Part shown: positions 1 to 10,757 of the stretch, piece after piece
Numbering within the stretch: the stretch's first letter is position 1
Layout: every line of letters begins with the position of its first letter
NCBI RefSeq assembly: GCF_003991975.1
Contig: NZ_CP029822.1
Location: forward strand, 1,240,001-1,304,000
DNA: 64,000 bases
Source of the DNA: Entomomonas moraniae
GTDB lineage: Bacteria; Pseudomonadota; Gammaproteobacteria; Pseudomonadales; Pseudomonadaceae
Direction of reading: 5' to 3'
Program-made: the position numbers and the translations under genes
Notes under the pieces: generated by a model
The model's input: the letters and a program-made list of their open reading frames with translations, nothing else
Databases searched by the model: none
Told to the model about the DNA's origin: nothing

Positions 1-901
1 ATGTATCACTGCGTAATGTTATTCCTTGTCCATTAAGCAAGGTCAATGTCTCATTTTCATGAGCCATTCTGACCACAAGGCCTTTATCAATTTCTTCAAG
101 ATCGAAGGCATGCATCGGTTGGCCTAACTCAATCATTACATAGTTAGTCACATCCACAACCGCATCAATACTACGAATCCCTGAGCGGCGCAATCTCTCT
201 ACCATCCACATGGGAGTTGGTTTGGAAACATCAACATCCTTAATCACTCGGCTAACATAGCGTGGACAATCTTTAGAACTTATGACATCAACACTTACTT
301 TATCATCAGCTGTGGGTTGTACTTCATCTATTACTAACTCTTCCATAGGTTGCTTATAAAGAGCACCTACTTCTCGAGCGATACCACGTAGGGATAAGCA
401 ATCACCACGATTCGGGGTTAAATCAACCTCAACAACAATATCATTTAAATCTAAGTAATCTCGTAGATCTTTACCAACAGGCGAGTCACAAGGTAACTCC
501 ATCAGACCCGCATTATCATCACTTAAACCAAGCTCTTTCGCAGAGCAAAGCATTCCATTAGATTCGACACCACGTAATTTTGCCTTCTTAATAGAAAAAT
601 CACCTGGTAATTTTGCACCAATCATCGCAAAAGGAATTCTTATCCCTTGTCTTGCGTTAGGGGCACCACAAACAACTTGAAAGGTGTCAGAGCCATTACT
701 GACCTGACAAACACGTAACTTATCTGCATCAGGATGCTGTTCTATCGCAACTATTTCCCCGACAACAACACCCGAAAAAGCTTCAGCAACAGGATCAACC
801 CCATCAACTTCTAGGCCAGCCATCGATAAACGGGCAACTAATTCTTCTTGGGAAACCGTGGGATTTACTAAACTACGTAACCAATTTTCACTGAATTTCA
901 T
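1..901 (-). CDS. pheT: Phenylalanyl-tRNA synthetase beta subunit, N-terminal part (cut by window edge)
   Basis: The minus-strand frame opens at ATG 901 and stays open to the window edge, giving about 300 N-terminal residues. It begins MKFSENWLRSLV and continues with the tRNA-binding (EMAP-like) domain at roughly residues 40-150 and the start of the B3/B4 region, including an N-R-G-D-C-L-S segment typical of bacterial PheT. With PheS it forms the alpha2beta2 enzyme that charges tRNA-Phe in the cytoplasm; the B3/B4 part normally edits mischarged Tyr. It lies 32 bases downstream of pheS and is probably cotranscribed. The C-terminal part, about 490 residues in the family, is outside the window. 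Confidence 0.95.
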   Translation of the reverse strand, partial: MKFSENWLRSLVNPTVSQEELVARLSMAGLEVDGVDPVAEAFSGVVVGEIVAIEQHPDADKLRVCQVSNGSDTFQVVCGAPNARQGIRIPFAMIGAKLPGDFSIKKAKLRGVESNGMLCSAKELGLSDDNAGLMELPCDSPVGKDLRDYLDLNDIVVEVDLTPNRGDCLSLRGIAREVGALYKQPMEELVIDEVQPTADDKVSVDVISSKDCPRYVSRVIKDVDVSKPTPMWMVERLRRSGIRSIDAVVDVTNYVMIELGQPMHAFDLEEIDKGLVVRMAHENETLTLLNGQGITLRSDT

Positions 902-933
902 ACTGTTCTCCTCTATTTAATATTAATAGCTTA

Positions 934-2369
<1,436 letters not shown>

Positions 2370-2400
2370 ATAAAGCCATCACACAAGGTGATAGCTTTAT
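2370..2400 (-). terminator. Rho-independent terminator of the ndk-to-bamB cluster
   Basis: ATAAAGC and ATCAC at 2370-2382 pair with GTGAT and GCTTTAT at 2388-2400, with a single mismatch and a five-base loop. On the minus strand the hairpin is followed directly by a run of eight T residues. It lies 17 bases after the bamB stop. Confidence 0.85.
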
Positions 2401-2416
2401 CACTAACTAAGAGAAA

Positions 2417-3553
2417 CTACTTAATCGTTAAGGCTACTAATTTGCCACCATTGCCAAAAACATACATCATATTATCAACAACTATTGGTTGTACACGCAA
2501 ACCACCACTGCCTATCTTACGTCGAGCAACAAAATGCCCATCCGCTTGACTCATTAAGTGTAAGTATCCTTCAAAATCTCCAACAGCCACATAGTTATAG
2601 AAAGCTGCTGGGCCTGATAATTGGCGACGTAATAATTGATTATTTGACCACAACTCTGTCGAGTTACGCTCTTCAATTGCTTGAACGGTTCCATCTGCTA
2701 AAGTAAGGAACAAGGTATTTGAATGTAGAGATAGCCCAGTATAACTTGAAGCAGGTCTTTGCCATAAAATACGACCAGAGTTTGAGTCTACTGCGGCTAA
2801 TTGCCCCTGATAAGTAACAACGTATAAGATATTATTAGATACTAATAATTTACTGTTTATATCTACCATACGCTCTAATTCTGAACGACCTTTAGGGATT
2901 GCAATGACTTGCCCCCATAAAGGAATACCTTTCTTTACATCAAGTGCGATAATTTGGCCTGTTGAAAGCCCGAAAATAGCTGTATTTTGAGTAATAACAG
3001 GAGTACTTGTGCCCCTTAATGTCAAAATAGCAGGTGAGTTATCATACCGCCATAGCTGTGTACCCGTTACAATATCAAAGGCAAATAAGCTATCTGCCCC
3101 TGTTTGTAAAACTACCTCACTTCCGTTAGTAACCGGAGGAGCCAATACATCACTATTGACTTGGGCAGTCCATCTCACATCACCAGAACTACTTTCAAGT
3201 GCGATAATTTCGCCTTTCATGGTACCTAATAAAACCACACCATATTCAACAGTAACACCGCCTGACACAGGTTTTTTTAACTTCTTTTTCCACTGAACTT
3301 TACCCGTAAAACGATCCATGGCAATCACTAAACCATCTGCATCAGCGGCATAGATCATATTACCATCAATCGCAGGAGTTAATCGATTATAGAGATCCCC
3401 CTGCCCATCCCCTATTGAGCGTGACCAAGCGACACTCAGCTCAATCTCGGGATTAAACTTTACTAATTCAGCGGGAGGTAGCTCTTTTGAACCACTACTG
3501 CACCCTACGACTAATAATGCAACAGAAAAAATAACCAGTATTTTACGCCACAT
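2417..3553 (-). CDS. bamB: Outer membrane assembly lipoprotein BamB
   Basis: The 378-residue product starts with a lipoprotein signal peptide ending in the lipobox L-V-V-G-C, so it should be lipidated and carried to the outer membrane. The rest is an eight-bladed beta-propeller built from PQQ-like repeats; A.D.DG...A.DR.TG..QW and related repeats are visible. BamB is the scaffold lipoprotein of the BAM complex that inserts beta-barrel proteins. The start codon overlaps the stop of the preceding yfgM-like gene by one base (TAATG), which suggests translational coupling. The gene is last in its operon. der (engA), which follows bamB in Pseudomonas, is absent here. Confidence 0.95.
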   Translation of the reverse strand: MWRKILVIFSVALLVVGCSSGSKELPPAELVKFNPEIELSVAWSRSIGDGQGDLYNRLTPAIDGNMIYAADADGLVIAMDRFTGKVQWKKKLKKPVSGGVTVEYGVVLLGTMKGEIIALESSSGDVRWTAQVNSDVLAPPVTNGSEVVLQTGADSLFAFDIVTGTQLWRYDNSPAILTLRGTSTPVITQNTAIFGLSTGQIIALDVKKGIPLWGQVIAIPKGRSELERMVDINSKLLVSNNILYVVTYQGQLAAVDSNSGRILWQRPASSYTGLSLHSNTLFLTLADGTVQAIEERNSTELWSNNQLLRRQLSGPAAFYNYVAVGDFEGYLHLMSQADGHFVARRKIGSGGLRVQPIVVDNMMYVFGNGGKLVALTIK

Positions 3554-4206
3554 TATTTAATATCCTCTTGTGCAAGATTGTTTAGTTTAAGCTTAATAAT
3601 CAATTGATTACCTAATTTATCTGCTTCTGCGGCTGCCAAGGCTGCCCTATAAGCTTCACGAGCTTGATCTATTTTGCTCTGTTTTAAAAGCACATCACCT
3701 TTTAACTCTTCACGAGTTGTAACAAACTCTTTTTCCACAGGAGCTTGTAATAAAGCAAAAGCTTCATCTAGTTTATTCTGAGCTAACAACACGCGTACCA
3801 AACGCTCTCTAGACAACTCACCTAACGCTGCATCCGCAGGCTTATCTAATACCGCTTTTAATGCTTTAGCAGCATCATCTAATTTATTCTGACTAACCGC
3901 TAATTTAGCTAAATAAAATTTTGCATATTGTGCATAATAGCTATCAGGATTAGCTTTTTGTAGTTGGTCTGCGATTGAAATAACGTCTGCTTCATTCACT
4001 TTATCCAGTGGCTGAGACATAGCAAAGATCAATAACTGATAGTTCTGAGCTTCTTTTACTTTATTTGCAATTTGGTGGTTTTCCCAAAACTTCCATACCG
4101 AGACAATAGCAATAGCTAATAAAACACCAATAAAAATAGGTTTACCGTATGAGTTCCAAAAACTTTTTAACTCTTCTATTTCTTCATTTTCAATGCGTGT
4201 AGTCAC
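3553..4206 (-). CDS. YfgM-like ancillary translocon/TPR membrane protein
   Basis: The 217-residue product has a short cytoplasmic N-terminus rich in acidic residues and one transmembrane helix at about residues 22-42 (IFIGVLLAIAIVSVWKFW). A periplasmic tetratricopeptide-like helical domain with A.Y..A..A-type repeats follows. This is the architecture of YfgM, which binds the SecYEG translocon and periplasmic chaperones. It lies between hisS and bamB exactly as in Pseudomonas and E. coli. The RBS and a 16-base gap after hisS are consistent with one operon. Confidence 0.9.
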   Translation of the reverse strand: MTTRIENEEIEELKSFWNSYGKPIFIGVLLAIAIVSVWKFWENHQIANKVKEAQNYQLLIFAMSQPLDKVNEADVISIADQLQKANPDSYYAQYAKFYLAKLAVSQNKLDDAAKALKAVLDKPADAALGELSRERLVRVLLAQNKLDEAFALLQAPVEKEFVTTREELKGDVLLKQSKIDQAREAYRAALAAAEADKLGNQLIIKLKLNNLAQEDIK

Positions 4207-4222
4207 TACCGATAACTCCTAT

Positions 4223-5503
4223 TTACTTTAATAACTGTTTTAGATGGCTTGCGATATCTGCCCAGTCTACTAGTTGTTGGGGCGTATCATCTCTTAATGG
4301 CTTACAAACTAACTTTTGTTGCGACAATTCATTTTCACCCAAAATAAGTGCATAACGAGCGCAACTATTGTCTGCTTTTTTAAGTTGATTTTTAAAATTG
4401 CCACCGCCTGTATTAACCTGTAATTTTAACTGTGGAAATTGGTCTCGTATCTGCTCAGACAATTTAAGTGCTAACGCATCAGTACCTTCACCTACCGCCA
4501 CAAAATAACAATCTAACTGATTTAGCGCTGTGGGTATTTTACCTAGTTCTTTCAATAAAAGAATAAGTCTTTCTACACCCATGGCAAAACCAACGCCAAA
4601 AGTAGGCTTACCCCCTATTTGCTCAAATAATCCATCATAACGCCCACCACCACATACGGTACCTTGGGCGCCTAATGCTGTAGTTGTCCACTCAAAAACT
4701 GTTTTATTATAATAATCCAAACCACGAACTAAGTTCGTATTAAGGACATATGGAATACCCAATGTATCAAGACGCATGAGTAAACCTTTAAAATGCTCAG
4801 ATGAATCTTCATCAATAAAGTCGGTAAACTTAGGCGCATTGACTAAAATAGTCTTTGTTGATTCAATTTTTGTATCAAGTATTCTCAATGGGTTTGTAGA
4901 TAAACGAGATTGACTATCTTTATCTAACTGATCTTTATAAGTTGTTAAATAATCAACCAATGCGGCTTTGTAGTTATTACGTGCTTCTAAGCTACCCAAA
5001 CTATTTAACTCTAAAGTAACAGCACTTTCAATGCCTAGTAATTTCCATAGTCGCCACGTTAAAGCGATCAACTCTGCATCAATATCTGGACCCGCTAAAT
5101 TAAATACCTCTACCCCTATTTGATGAAATTGCCGGTAGCGCCCTTTTTGGGGGCGCTCACGGCGAAACATTGGACCATAATACCAAAGTTTTTGTACACG
5201 TCCAGCATGGGTTAAACCATGCTCAATCATCGATCTAACAACCGCCGCTGTATTTTCTGGGCGAAGCGCATAAGATTTACCGTCTTCCTTATCCAACGTA
5301 TACATTTCTTTTTCTACAATATCCGTCACTTCACCTATAGAGCGCTTAAATAGCCCTGTATACTCCATAATAGGTGTACGGATTTGTTTGTACCCATAAC
5401 TGGCTAATAGATCAGTTACGGTCTCTTCAAAATACTGCCAAACAGGCGTTTGCTCTGGCAATATATCATTCATTCCTGTAATAGCTTGTAATGCTTCTAC
5501 CAT
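4223..5503 (-). CDS. hisS: Histidyl-tRNA synthetase
   Basis: The 426-residue product is a full-length class II HisRS. Visible motifs are motif 2 in [16 protein letters not shown], the histidine-binding motif [15 protein letters not shown] and motif 3 in GFAMGVERL; an anticodon-binding domain occupies about residues 325-420. It charges tRNA-His. I took ATG 5503 rather than the TTG one codon upstream: an AGGA motif stands about 9 bases before it. It sits between ispG and the yfgM-like gene in the order conserved in Pseudomonas. Confidence 0.96.
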   Translation of the reverse strand: MVEALQAITGMNDILPEQTPVWQYFEETVTDLLASYGYKQIRTPIMEYTGLFKRSIGEVTDIVEKEMYTLDKEDGKSYALRPENTAAVVRSMIEHGLTHAGRVQKLWYYGPMFRRERPQKGRYRQFHQIGVEVFNLAGPDIDAELIALTWRLWKLLGIESAVTLELNSLGSLEARNNYKAALVDYLTTYKDQLDKDSQSRLSTNPLRILDTKIESTKTILVNAPKFTDFIDEDSSEHFKGLLMRLDTLGIPYVLNTNLVRGLDYYNKTVFEWTTTALGAQGTVCGGGRYDGLFEQIGGKPTFGVGFAMGVERLILLLKELGKIPTALNQLDCYFVAVGEGTDALALKLSEQIRDQFPQLKLQVNTGGGNFKNQLKKADNSCARYALILGENELSQQKLVCKPLRDDTPQQLVDWADIASHLKQLLK

Positions 5504-5539
5504 CAAAATAATTCCTTAAAATAACTTTTAACTATGCGA

Positions 5540-6643
5540 TTAGCCACGAGCGATAATAGCGTTTTGTTTTTGGCGCGCTTTTTCTCTAATTAAACGCTCC
5601 AGCTCATCAATAAAGTAGTCATTTGATAATTTCTGTGCAGGTTTCCCATCAATATAAACAAGATTATTAGGGGAACCTCCTGCTAACCCTAGATCAGCTT
5701 CTTTTGCTTCTCCTGGCCCATTAACCACACAGCCAATAACAGCTACATCCATCGGAACTAACAAGTCATCTAACCTTGTTTCTAATTCATTCATTGTTTT
5801 AACAACATCAAAATTCTGCCGTGAACAACTCGGACAAGCGATAAAATTAATACCTCGCGAACGTAGTTTAAGCGATTTTAATAGATCAAATCCTACTTTT
5901 ACTTCTTCAACAGGGTCTGCGGCCAAAGAAATACGTAAAGTATCACCGATACCTTCATTTAATAGGATACCGAGCCCTACAGCAGATTTAACCGTACCCG
6001 ACCGCAAACCACCTGCCTCAGTAATACCAAGATGCAGTGGTTGCTCGATTTGTTCAGCTAATAAGCGATAGGCACTAACCGCCATAAATACATCGGATGC
6101 TTTAACGCTAACCTTAAAGTTTTGAAAATCTAGCTTATCTAAATAATCAATATGCCGTAAAGCAGACTCAACTAATGCCGCTGGCGTTGGTTCCCCATAC
6201 TTTTTTTGCAAGTCTTTCTCTAAAGAACCTGCATTCACACCAATACGAATGGGTATATTTTTATCTTTAGCCGCATCGACAACCGCTCTTACACGATCTT
6301 CTCTACCAATATTACCGGGATTAATTCGTAAACAATCCACACCCAACTCTGCAACTCTTAATGCGATGGTATAATCAAAATGAATATCAGCGACCAGAGG
6401 TATTTTCACTTGCTTTTTGATTTGTCCAAAAGCTTCAGCAGCTTCCATACTTGGCACTGAAACTCGAACAATATCAGCACCCGCCTTTTCAAGTCGCTGT
6501 ATTTGATCAACTGTTGCCGCCACATCACAGGTTTCAGTGTTAGTCATGCTTTGTACACTGATTGGCGCATCCCCACCAACGGCAACATCACCAACATATA
6601 TTTTCCTAGAAATACGGCGCTTTAAAGGGGATAAGGTATTCAT
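5540..6643 (-). CDS. ispG: 4-hydroxy-3-methylbut-2-en-1-yl diphosphate synthase (IspG/GcpE)
   Basis: The 367-residue product has the IspG TIM-barrel N-terminus ([15 protein letters not shown]) and a C-terminal iron-sulfur domain. The three cluster cysteines are visible in CPSCSRQ (two) and CVVNGPGE. It carries out the penultimate step of the MEP isoprenoid pathway, reductively opening MEcPP to HMBPP with a 4Fe-4S cluster. It starts 6 bases after the rodZ stop, so the two are closely linked. Confidence 0.96.
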   Translation of the reverse strand: MNTLSPLKRRISRKIYVGDVAVGGDAPISVQSMTNTETCDVAATVDQIQRLEKAGADIVRVSVPSMEAAEAFGQIKKQVKIPLVADIHFDYTIALRVAELGVDCLRINPGNIGREDRVRAVVDAAKDKNIPIRIGVNAGSLEKDLQKKYGEPTPAALVESALRHIDYLDKLDFQNFKVSVKASDVFMAVSAYRLLAEQIEQPLHLGITEAGGLRSGTVKSAVGLGILLNEGIGDTLRISLAADPVEEVKVGFDLLKSLKLRSRGINFIACPSCSRQNFDVVKTMNELETRLDDLLVPMDVAVIGCVVNGPGEAKEADLGLAGGSPNNLVYIDGKPAQKLSNDYFIDELERLIREKARQKQNAIIARG

Positions 6644-6649
6644 AAAGGC

Positions 6650-7582
6650 TTATTTACCTAATTTAATTCGATGTGTTGAGTTTGATGTTTGGTTGAGTTG
6701 TACTGGCTCTCCATTATAACTCATAGATACAGCCGAAGGTGCTCCTAAAACCACATCAAGCGGTGCTTTACCCGAAATATTTAGATGGGTATTGGCCGTA
6801 AAGAGCTTACTCACTAAAACCTTGCCGGTAGCATCAGTTATACTCACCCAACAATTTGCTTTAAAATTTGCTTCAATAAGTCCCTCGCCTTTTTTCAAGC
6901 TTGGCTTAGCATTTTCTTGAGCATTTGCATCATTTTGCTCTGACTGATCTTGTATATTAGTTTCACTTACAGCGTCTTTATCTGTATTAACGGGCGAAAG
7001 AGCATTATCAGTCGCTAGTTGTGTTGTATTATTAAGCGCCAAAGGCAACGTAGAACTATCCGTTGAAATAACGGGTATAGTATTTTGCTCTTGTAAAACG
7101 GTCGATGCAGTAGAACCGGGCTCCACAATGATCGCTCCATTTTCACTCGGGATCGTTTGATTAGTATTCGAATTTACAAAATGTTGCCATATTAAAAAAA
7201 CAATACCCGCAAGGATTAAACAAACCACAAAACTTACAAGCCAATAAATGCTATTTGAGATACTCTTTATACGTTTTATTTGTTTAAAGTCGAGCACCCT
7301 CGTGTCAGTAGCATCATTTCCCACACAAGCATCGAATGTGCCGACCAATTCGTCTATATTTGTTAACTCAAGATATTTTGCATAATTGCGGATATACCCG
7401 CGGGTAAAAGTAGCTCCAGGTAGTTTACTAAACTCGCCTGCTTCTAAAAAAATAATAAAACGCTCCGGTAAATTTAAAACATCTGCGATCTGCTTGGTCG
7501 TGATACCACGCTTTTCACGCTCAGCTTTTAGCAACTGGCATGGTTGAGAAACTTCATTCGTTTTGTTTGGATCAGTACTCAT
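6650..7582 (-). CDS. rodZ: Cytoskeleton protein RodZ
   Basis: The 310-residue product has the RodZ layout. It starts with a cytoplasmic HTH_25 domain (about residues 15-85, with L..ER...G.T..Q.A..L), then a basic linker, one transmembrane helix (about 110-132), a Ser/Thr/Asn-rich periplasmic linker and a C-terminal DUF4115 beta domain. RodZ links MreB filaments to the membrane and sets rod shape. Its ATG overlaps the stop of the pilus TPR gene in an ATGA junction. The N-terminal HTH contacts MreB rather than DNA in characterised members. Confidence 0.93.
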   Translation of the reverse strand: MSTDPNKTNEVSQPCQLLKAEREKRGITTKQIADVLNLPERFIIFLEAGEFSKLPGATFTRGYIRNYAKYLELTNIDELVGTFDACVGNDATDTRVLDFKQIKRIKSISNSIYWLVSFVVCLILAGIVFLIWQHFVNSNTNQTIPSENGAIIVEPGSTASTVLQEQNTIPVISTDSSTLPLALNNTTQLATDNALSPVNTDKDAVSETNIQDQSEQNDANAQENAKPSLKKGEGLIEANFKANCWVSITDATGKVLVSKLFTANTHLNISGKAPLDVVLGAPSAVSMSYNGEPVQLNQTSNSTHRIKLGK

Positions 7583-8364
7583 TTACTTCCTGCCTTATAT
7601 TCTCGATACTCAACAGATTTTGGGTATAACTGCTCAAGTTGCATCGCATACTTTGCAGCACTGGTTTTATCATTCATTGCATTAGATAAGCGAATACCTA
7701 GCAACAATCCTTGGGGACTCTGAGCATCTCCCATCATATTGACATAATTATTATAATAATTAAGCGCTGCCGGATAATTTTTCTTTTGTCCATAGACCTG
7801 CGCTAATCCAAGAGTTGAAACTACTCGACTCCTATTCAATAACAGTGCCTGACGGAAGTTTTCCTCTGCTTTTACCAAATTATTCTGTTGTAACTCAACT
7901 AGCCCTATATTTTCAAATACCATTGATCGTTCAGAATAAAAGGGATCATCCAAGGCCTTTAAAAAATATTTTTTAGACTCATCTAAACGGTTCTGTGAAA
8001 AAAGAAATACCCCATAATTATTTAAAATTCTTGAGCTAGAAGGATCCGATGAAAGCGCTTTCTTAAAATATATATCAGCATCTTTATAATTTTGTTCAAG
8101 TTGAAAAACGTAGGCAATCATAGCATTAACGTCGGCACTATTTGGTTCTATCTTAAGAGCATCAACCAGTGGTTGTTTAGCTTCTTCCGTTTGCCCTTCA
8201 CGTATATAACCTAAAGCCAAATCAATATAAGCCTGGACTGCTTCTTGTCTACCCTTCTCTGTATTTAATGCACCTCGTTTACCACTGACCTCTGTAACAC
8301 AACCAATCACGGCAATACAAATAACTGTAACAAAAAATACTTTCAATAACTTAACTATTTTCAT
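7579..8364 (-). CDS. pilW: Type IV pilus biogenesis TPR lipoprotein PilW/PilF
   Basis: The 261-residue product begins with a lipoprotein signal peptide (lipobox V-I-G-C) followed by about six tetratricopeptide repeats; one clear unit reads DADIYFKKALSSDPSSSRIL. The family (PilF in P. aeruginosa, PilW in Neisseria) is the outer-membrane pilotin that helps the PilQ secretin assemble. It lies between rlmN and rodZ as in Pseudomonas, which supports the assignment over a generic TPR protein. No other pilus gene is in the window. Confidence 0.9.
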   Translation of the reverse strand: MKIVKLLKVFFVTVICIAVIGCVTEVSGKRGALNTEKGRQEAVQAYIDLALGYIREGQTEEAKQPLVDALKIEPNSADVNAMIAYVFQLEQNYKDADIYFKKALSSDPSSSRILNNYGVFLFSQNRLDESKKYFLKALDDPFYSERSMVFENIGLVELQQNNLVKAEENFRQALLLNRSRVVSTLGLAQVYGQKKNYPAALNYYNNYVNMMGDAQSPQGLLLGIRLSNAMNDKTSAAKYAMQLEQLYPKSVEYREYKAGSK

Positions 8365-8378
8365 TAGTCTATTCCTAA

Positions 8379-9527
8379 CTACTTAATTTCTATAGAGCTC
8401 GTAGAGCCAACCTCTTGCGAACTCAAATCACGCACTGCAATATAACGCGCACTGCGTTTTGTTCTATCTTTTATTTGTCCGACCAATTGCCCACAAGCCG
8501 CATCAATATCTTCTCCTCTTGTGGTACGAGTAGTCACATTAAACCCAGCATTATAAAGCATATCTTGGAAACGTCGTACAGCATTATTACTTGGGCGCTC
8601 ATACCCTGAATGAGGAAATGGATTAAACGGAATTAAATTAATTTTACACGGGACATCTTTCAACAAAGCAATCAGTTGTTCAGCATGTTCTGGCTGATCA
8701 TTAACACCTTTTAATAAAGTATACTCTATCGTTAAAACTCTTTTTTCCCCTAAACCTGAAATATATTTTAATCCTGCTTCTAATAGTTGTTCTAATGGAT
8801 ATTTTTTATTAATCGGTACGAGCTGATTACGCAGCTCATTATTTGGTGCATGAAGCGATATGGCTAAAGAGACATCTACATGCTTAGCGAGTTCTTCAAT
8901 CATTGGAACAACACCAGAGGTAGAAAGCGTCACTTTACGCTTTGAAATACCATACCCTAAGTCATCCATCATCATTTGCATAGCAACAATAACATTATCA
9001 AAGTTAAGTAATGGCTCCCCCATACCCATCAAAACCACATTGGTAATTGCACGGTCAATTTTACCAGGGATTGTTCCAAATGACTTATTAGCAATCCAAA
9101 CTTGTCCAATAATTTCTGCTGCGGTTAAATTACTATGAAACCCTTGTTTACCTGTTGAGCAAAAACTACAATCTAAACCACAACCTGCCTGTGATGAAAC
9201 ACAAAGTGTACCTCGGTTATTTTGCGGTATATAGACCGTTTCTATTAGATTTCCAGAATCTACCTTAACAATCCACTTACGTGTACCATCTTGTGATATA
9301 TTTTGACTAACAATCTCAGGGCCACGTATCTCTGCCTTTTCTTTTAACTTTTCTTTTAATACCTTACCAAAATTAGTAATATCATCGAAGTTATCAATAC
9401 CAAAATGATGAATCCATTTCATCAATTGCCCAGCACGAAAACGTTTTTCACCAATAGACTCAAAAAACGTTTCAAGCTGCGACTGATTCAGCCCCAGCAA
9501 ATTTAACTTATCAGTCGCATTACTCAT
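8379..9527 (-). CDS. rlmN: Dual-specificity RNA methyltransferase RlmN
   Basis: The 382-residue product is a radical-SAM methyltransferase with the CxxxCxxC cluster motif in [14 protein letters not shown] and the family segments MGMGEPLLN and SLHAPN. RlmN methylates C2 of A2503 in 23S rRNA and of A37 in some tRNAs. Start ATG 9527 was preferred over the TTG two codons upstream, with an AGG about 10 bases before it. It is 14 bases from the pilW start and 36 bases after ndk. Confidence 0.95.
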   Translation of the reverse strand: MSNATDKLNLLGLNQSQLETFFESIGEKRFRAGQLMKWIHHFGIDNFDDITNFGKVLKEKLKEKAEIRGPEIVSQNISQDGTRKWIVKVDSGNLIETVYIPQNNRGTLCVSSQAGCGLDCSFCSTGKQGFHSNLTAAEIIGQVWIANKSFGTIPGKIDRAITNVVLMGMGEPLLNFDNVIVAMQMMMDDLGYGISKRKVTLSTSGVVPMIEELAKHVDVSLAISLHAPNNELRNQLVPINKKYPLEQLLEAGLKYISGLGEKRVLTIEYTLLKGVNDQPEHAEQLIALLKDVPCKINLIPFNPFPHSGYERPSNNAVRRFQDMLYNAGFNVTTRTTRGEDIDAACGQLVGQIKDRTKRSARYIAVRDLSSQEVGSTSSIEIK

Positions 9528-9563
9528 AAACAACTACCTATTCTTATTTCTTATTACAACAAC

Positions 9564-9995
9564 TTAACGAATTCGTTCACATACTTCAGTCGCTGCAAAA
9601 AAATAACTAATTTCACGTGCAGCAGAAGCAACAGAGTCTGATCCGTGCACAGCATTCTCATCAATAGAAACAGCAAAATCAGCACGAATTGTACCTTTTT
9701 CTGCTTTTTTAGGATCAGTAGCGCCCATTAGCTCACGGTTTTTAGCAATCGCATTATCACCTTCAAGTACCTGAACAACAACAGGGCCAGAAGTCATGAA
9801 TGAAACTAAATCTTTGAAAAAGGGACGCTCTTTATGCTCTGCATAAAACCCACCCGCTTCACGTGCTGATAACTGTACCATTTTTGCTGCAACTACTTTT
9901 AAACCAGCCTTCTCAAAACGAGTGATGATTTCACCAATTGCATTTTTTGCAACAGCGTCAGGTTTAATAATAGAAAGTGTGCGTTCAACAGCCAT
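9564..9995 (-). CDS. ndk: Nucleoside diphosphate kinase
   Basis: The 143-residue product is the standard length and contains the active-site stretch N-A-V-H-G-S-D-S with the phosphohistidine, as well as the opening [12 protein letters not shown]. It transfers phosphate from NTPs to NDPs. A GAGG ribosome-binding site precedes ATG 9995. It heads the minus-strand cluster down to bamB; the AT-rich 167-base gap upstream, shared with sprT, should hold the promoter. Confidence 0.97.
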   Translation of the reverse strand: MAVERTLSIIKPDAVAKNAIGEIITRFEKAGLKVVAAKMVQLSAREAGGFYAEHKERPFFKDLVSFMTSGPVVVQVLEGDNAIAKNRELMGATDPKKAEKGTIRADFAVSIDENAVHGSDSVASAAREISYFFAATEVCERIR

Positions 9996-10162
9996 AAAAA
10001 TTCCTCAATAAAAAATGGGCTTAAAGTAATCAATTATACTTATATTATAAGAATAATCCTATAATAAAAATGTACTCCCTGTAACAAAATTACAAAGCAT
10101 CAAGAAAACTGTTATGATGTTTTTTATTTTTAATTAATTTATTATACTTCATTGCTACCAAT

Positions 10163-10684
10163 ATGCTTCCGCTCTCTGACGATCAGCAATTAATCTATCA
10201 TCTAAATAATGCAATAGAGCACTACTACCAAAGAGCTGAGTTGTTTTTTCATCGTACATTTAATCGTCCAAAAGTGAAAATCGATCTAAGAGGTCTTAGT
10301 GCGGGAACAGCAACCCCTAGCTTAAACTTATTACGTTTTAATAAAGAGCTACTAATAAACAACCAGCAGCATTTTTTACAACAAACCGTGCCCCACGAAA
10401 TAGCACATCTATTAGCGTATCATTTATTTGGTCTAAAAATTCGCCCTCATGGCAAAGAATGGCAACATATTATGAATGCGGTCTACCAAGTACCTGCCGA
10501 ACGCTGTCATCATTATGAGGTCAAACGAAAACCAACAACCTACTATCTTTACGGCTGTCATTGCCCGACCCAACACACACTAACCATAAGAAGACATAAT
10601 GCTATAAAAAGGGGAAGAAAATACCTGTGTAAACGTTGTCAGACCATACTGTATTTCAGAAATACTACAGAGCAGAAACCTTAG
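10163..10684 (+). CDS. sprT: SprT-like zinc metalloprotease family protein
   Basis: The 173-residue product has the SprT layout. The H-E-I-A-H zinc-binding motif sits near residue 80, a downstream HGKEW histidine follows, and the C-terminal zinc ribbon is formed by YGCHC and LCKRC pairs. The family resembles eukaryotic Spartan proteases; its bacterial role is poorly defined. It is divergent from ndk. Confidence 0.88.
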   Translation: MLPLSDDQQLIYHLNNAIEHYYQRAELFFHRTFNRPKVKIDLRGLSAGTATPSLNLLRFNKELLINNQQHFLQQTVPHEIAHLLAYHLFGLKIRPHGKEWQHIMNAVYQVPAERCHHYEVKRKPTTYYLYGCHCPTQHTLTIRRHNAIKRGRKYLCKRCQTILYFRNTTEQKP

Positions 10685-10757
10685 ATTATTATTTTTTGGT
10701 AATTTTATATATTATCGATTAGAGTATGCAATTTAATTATAAAACTAACGTATAATC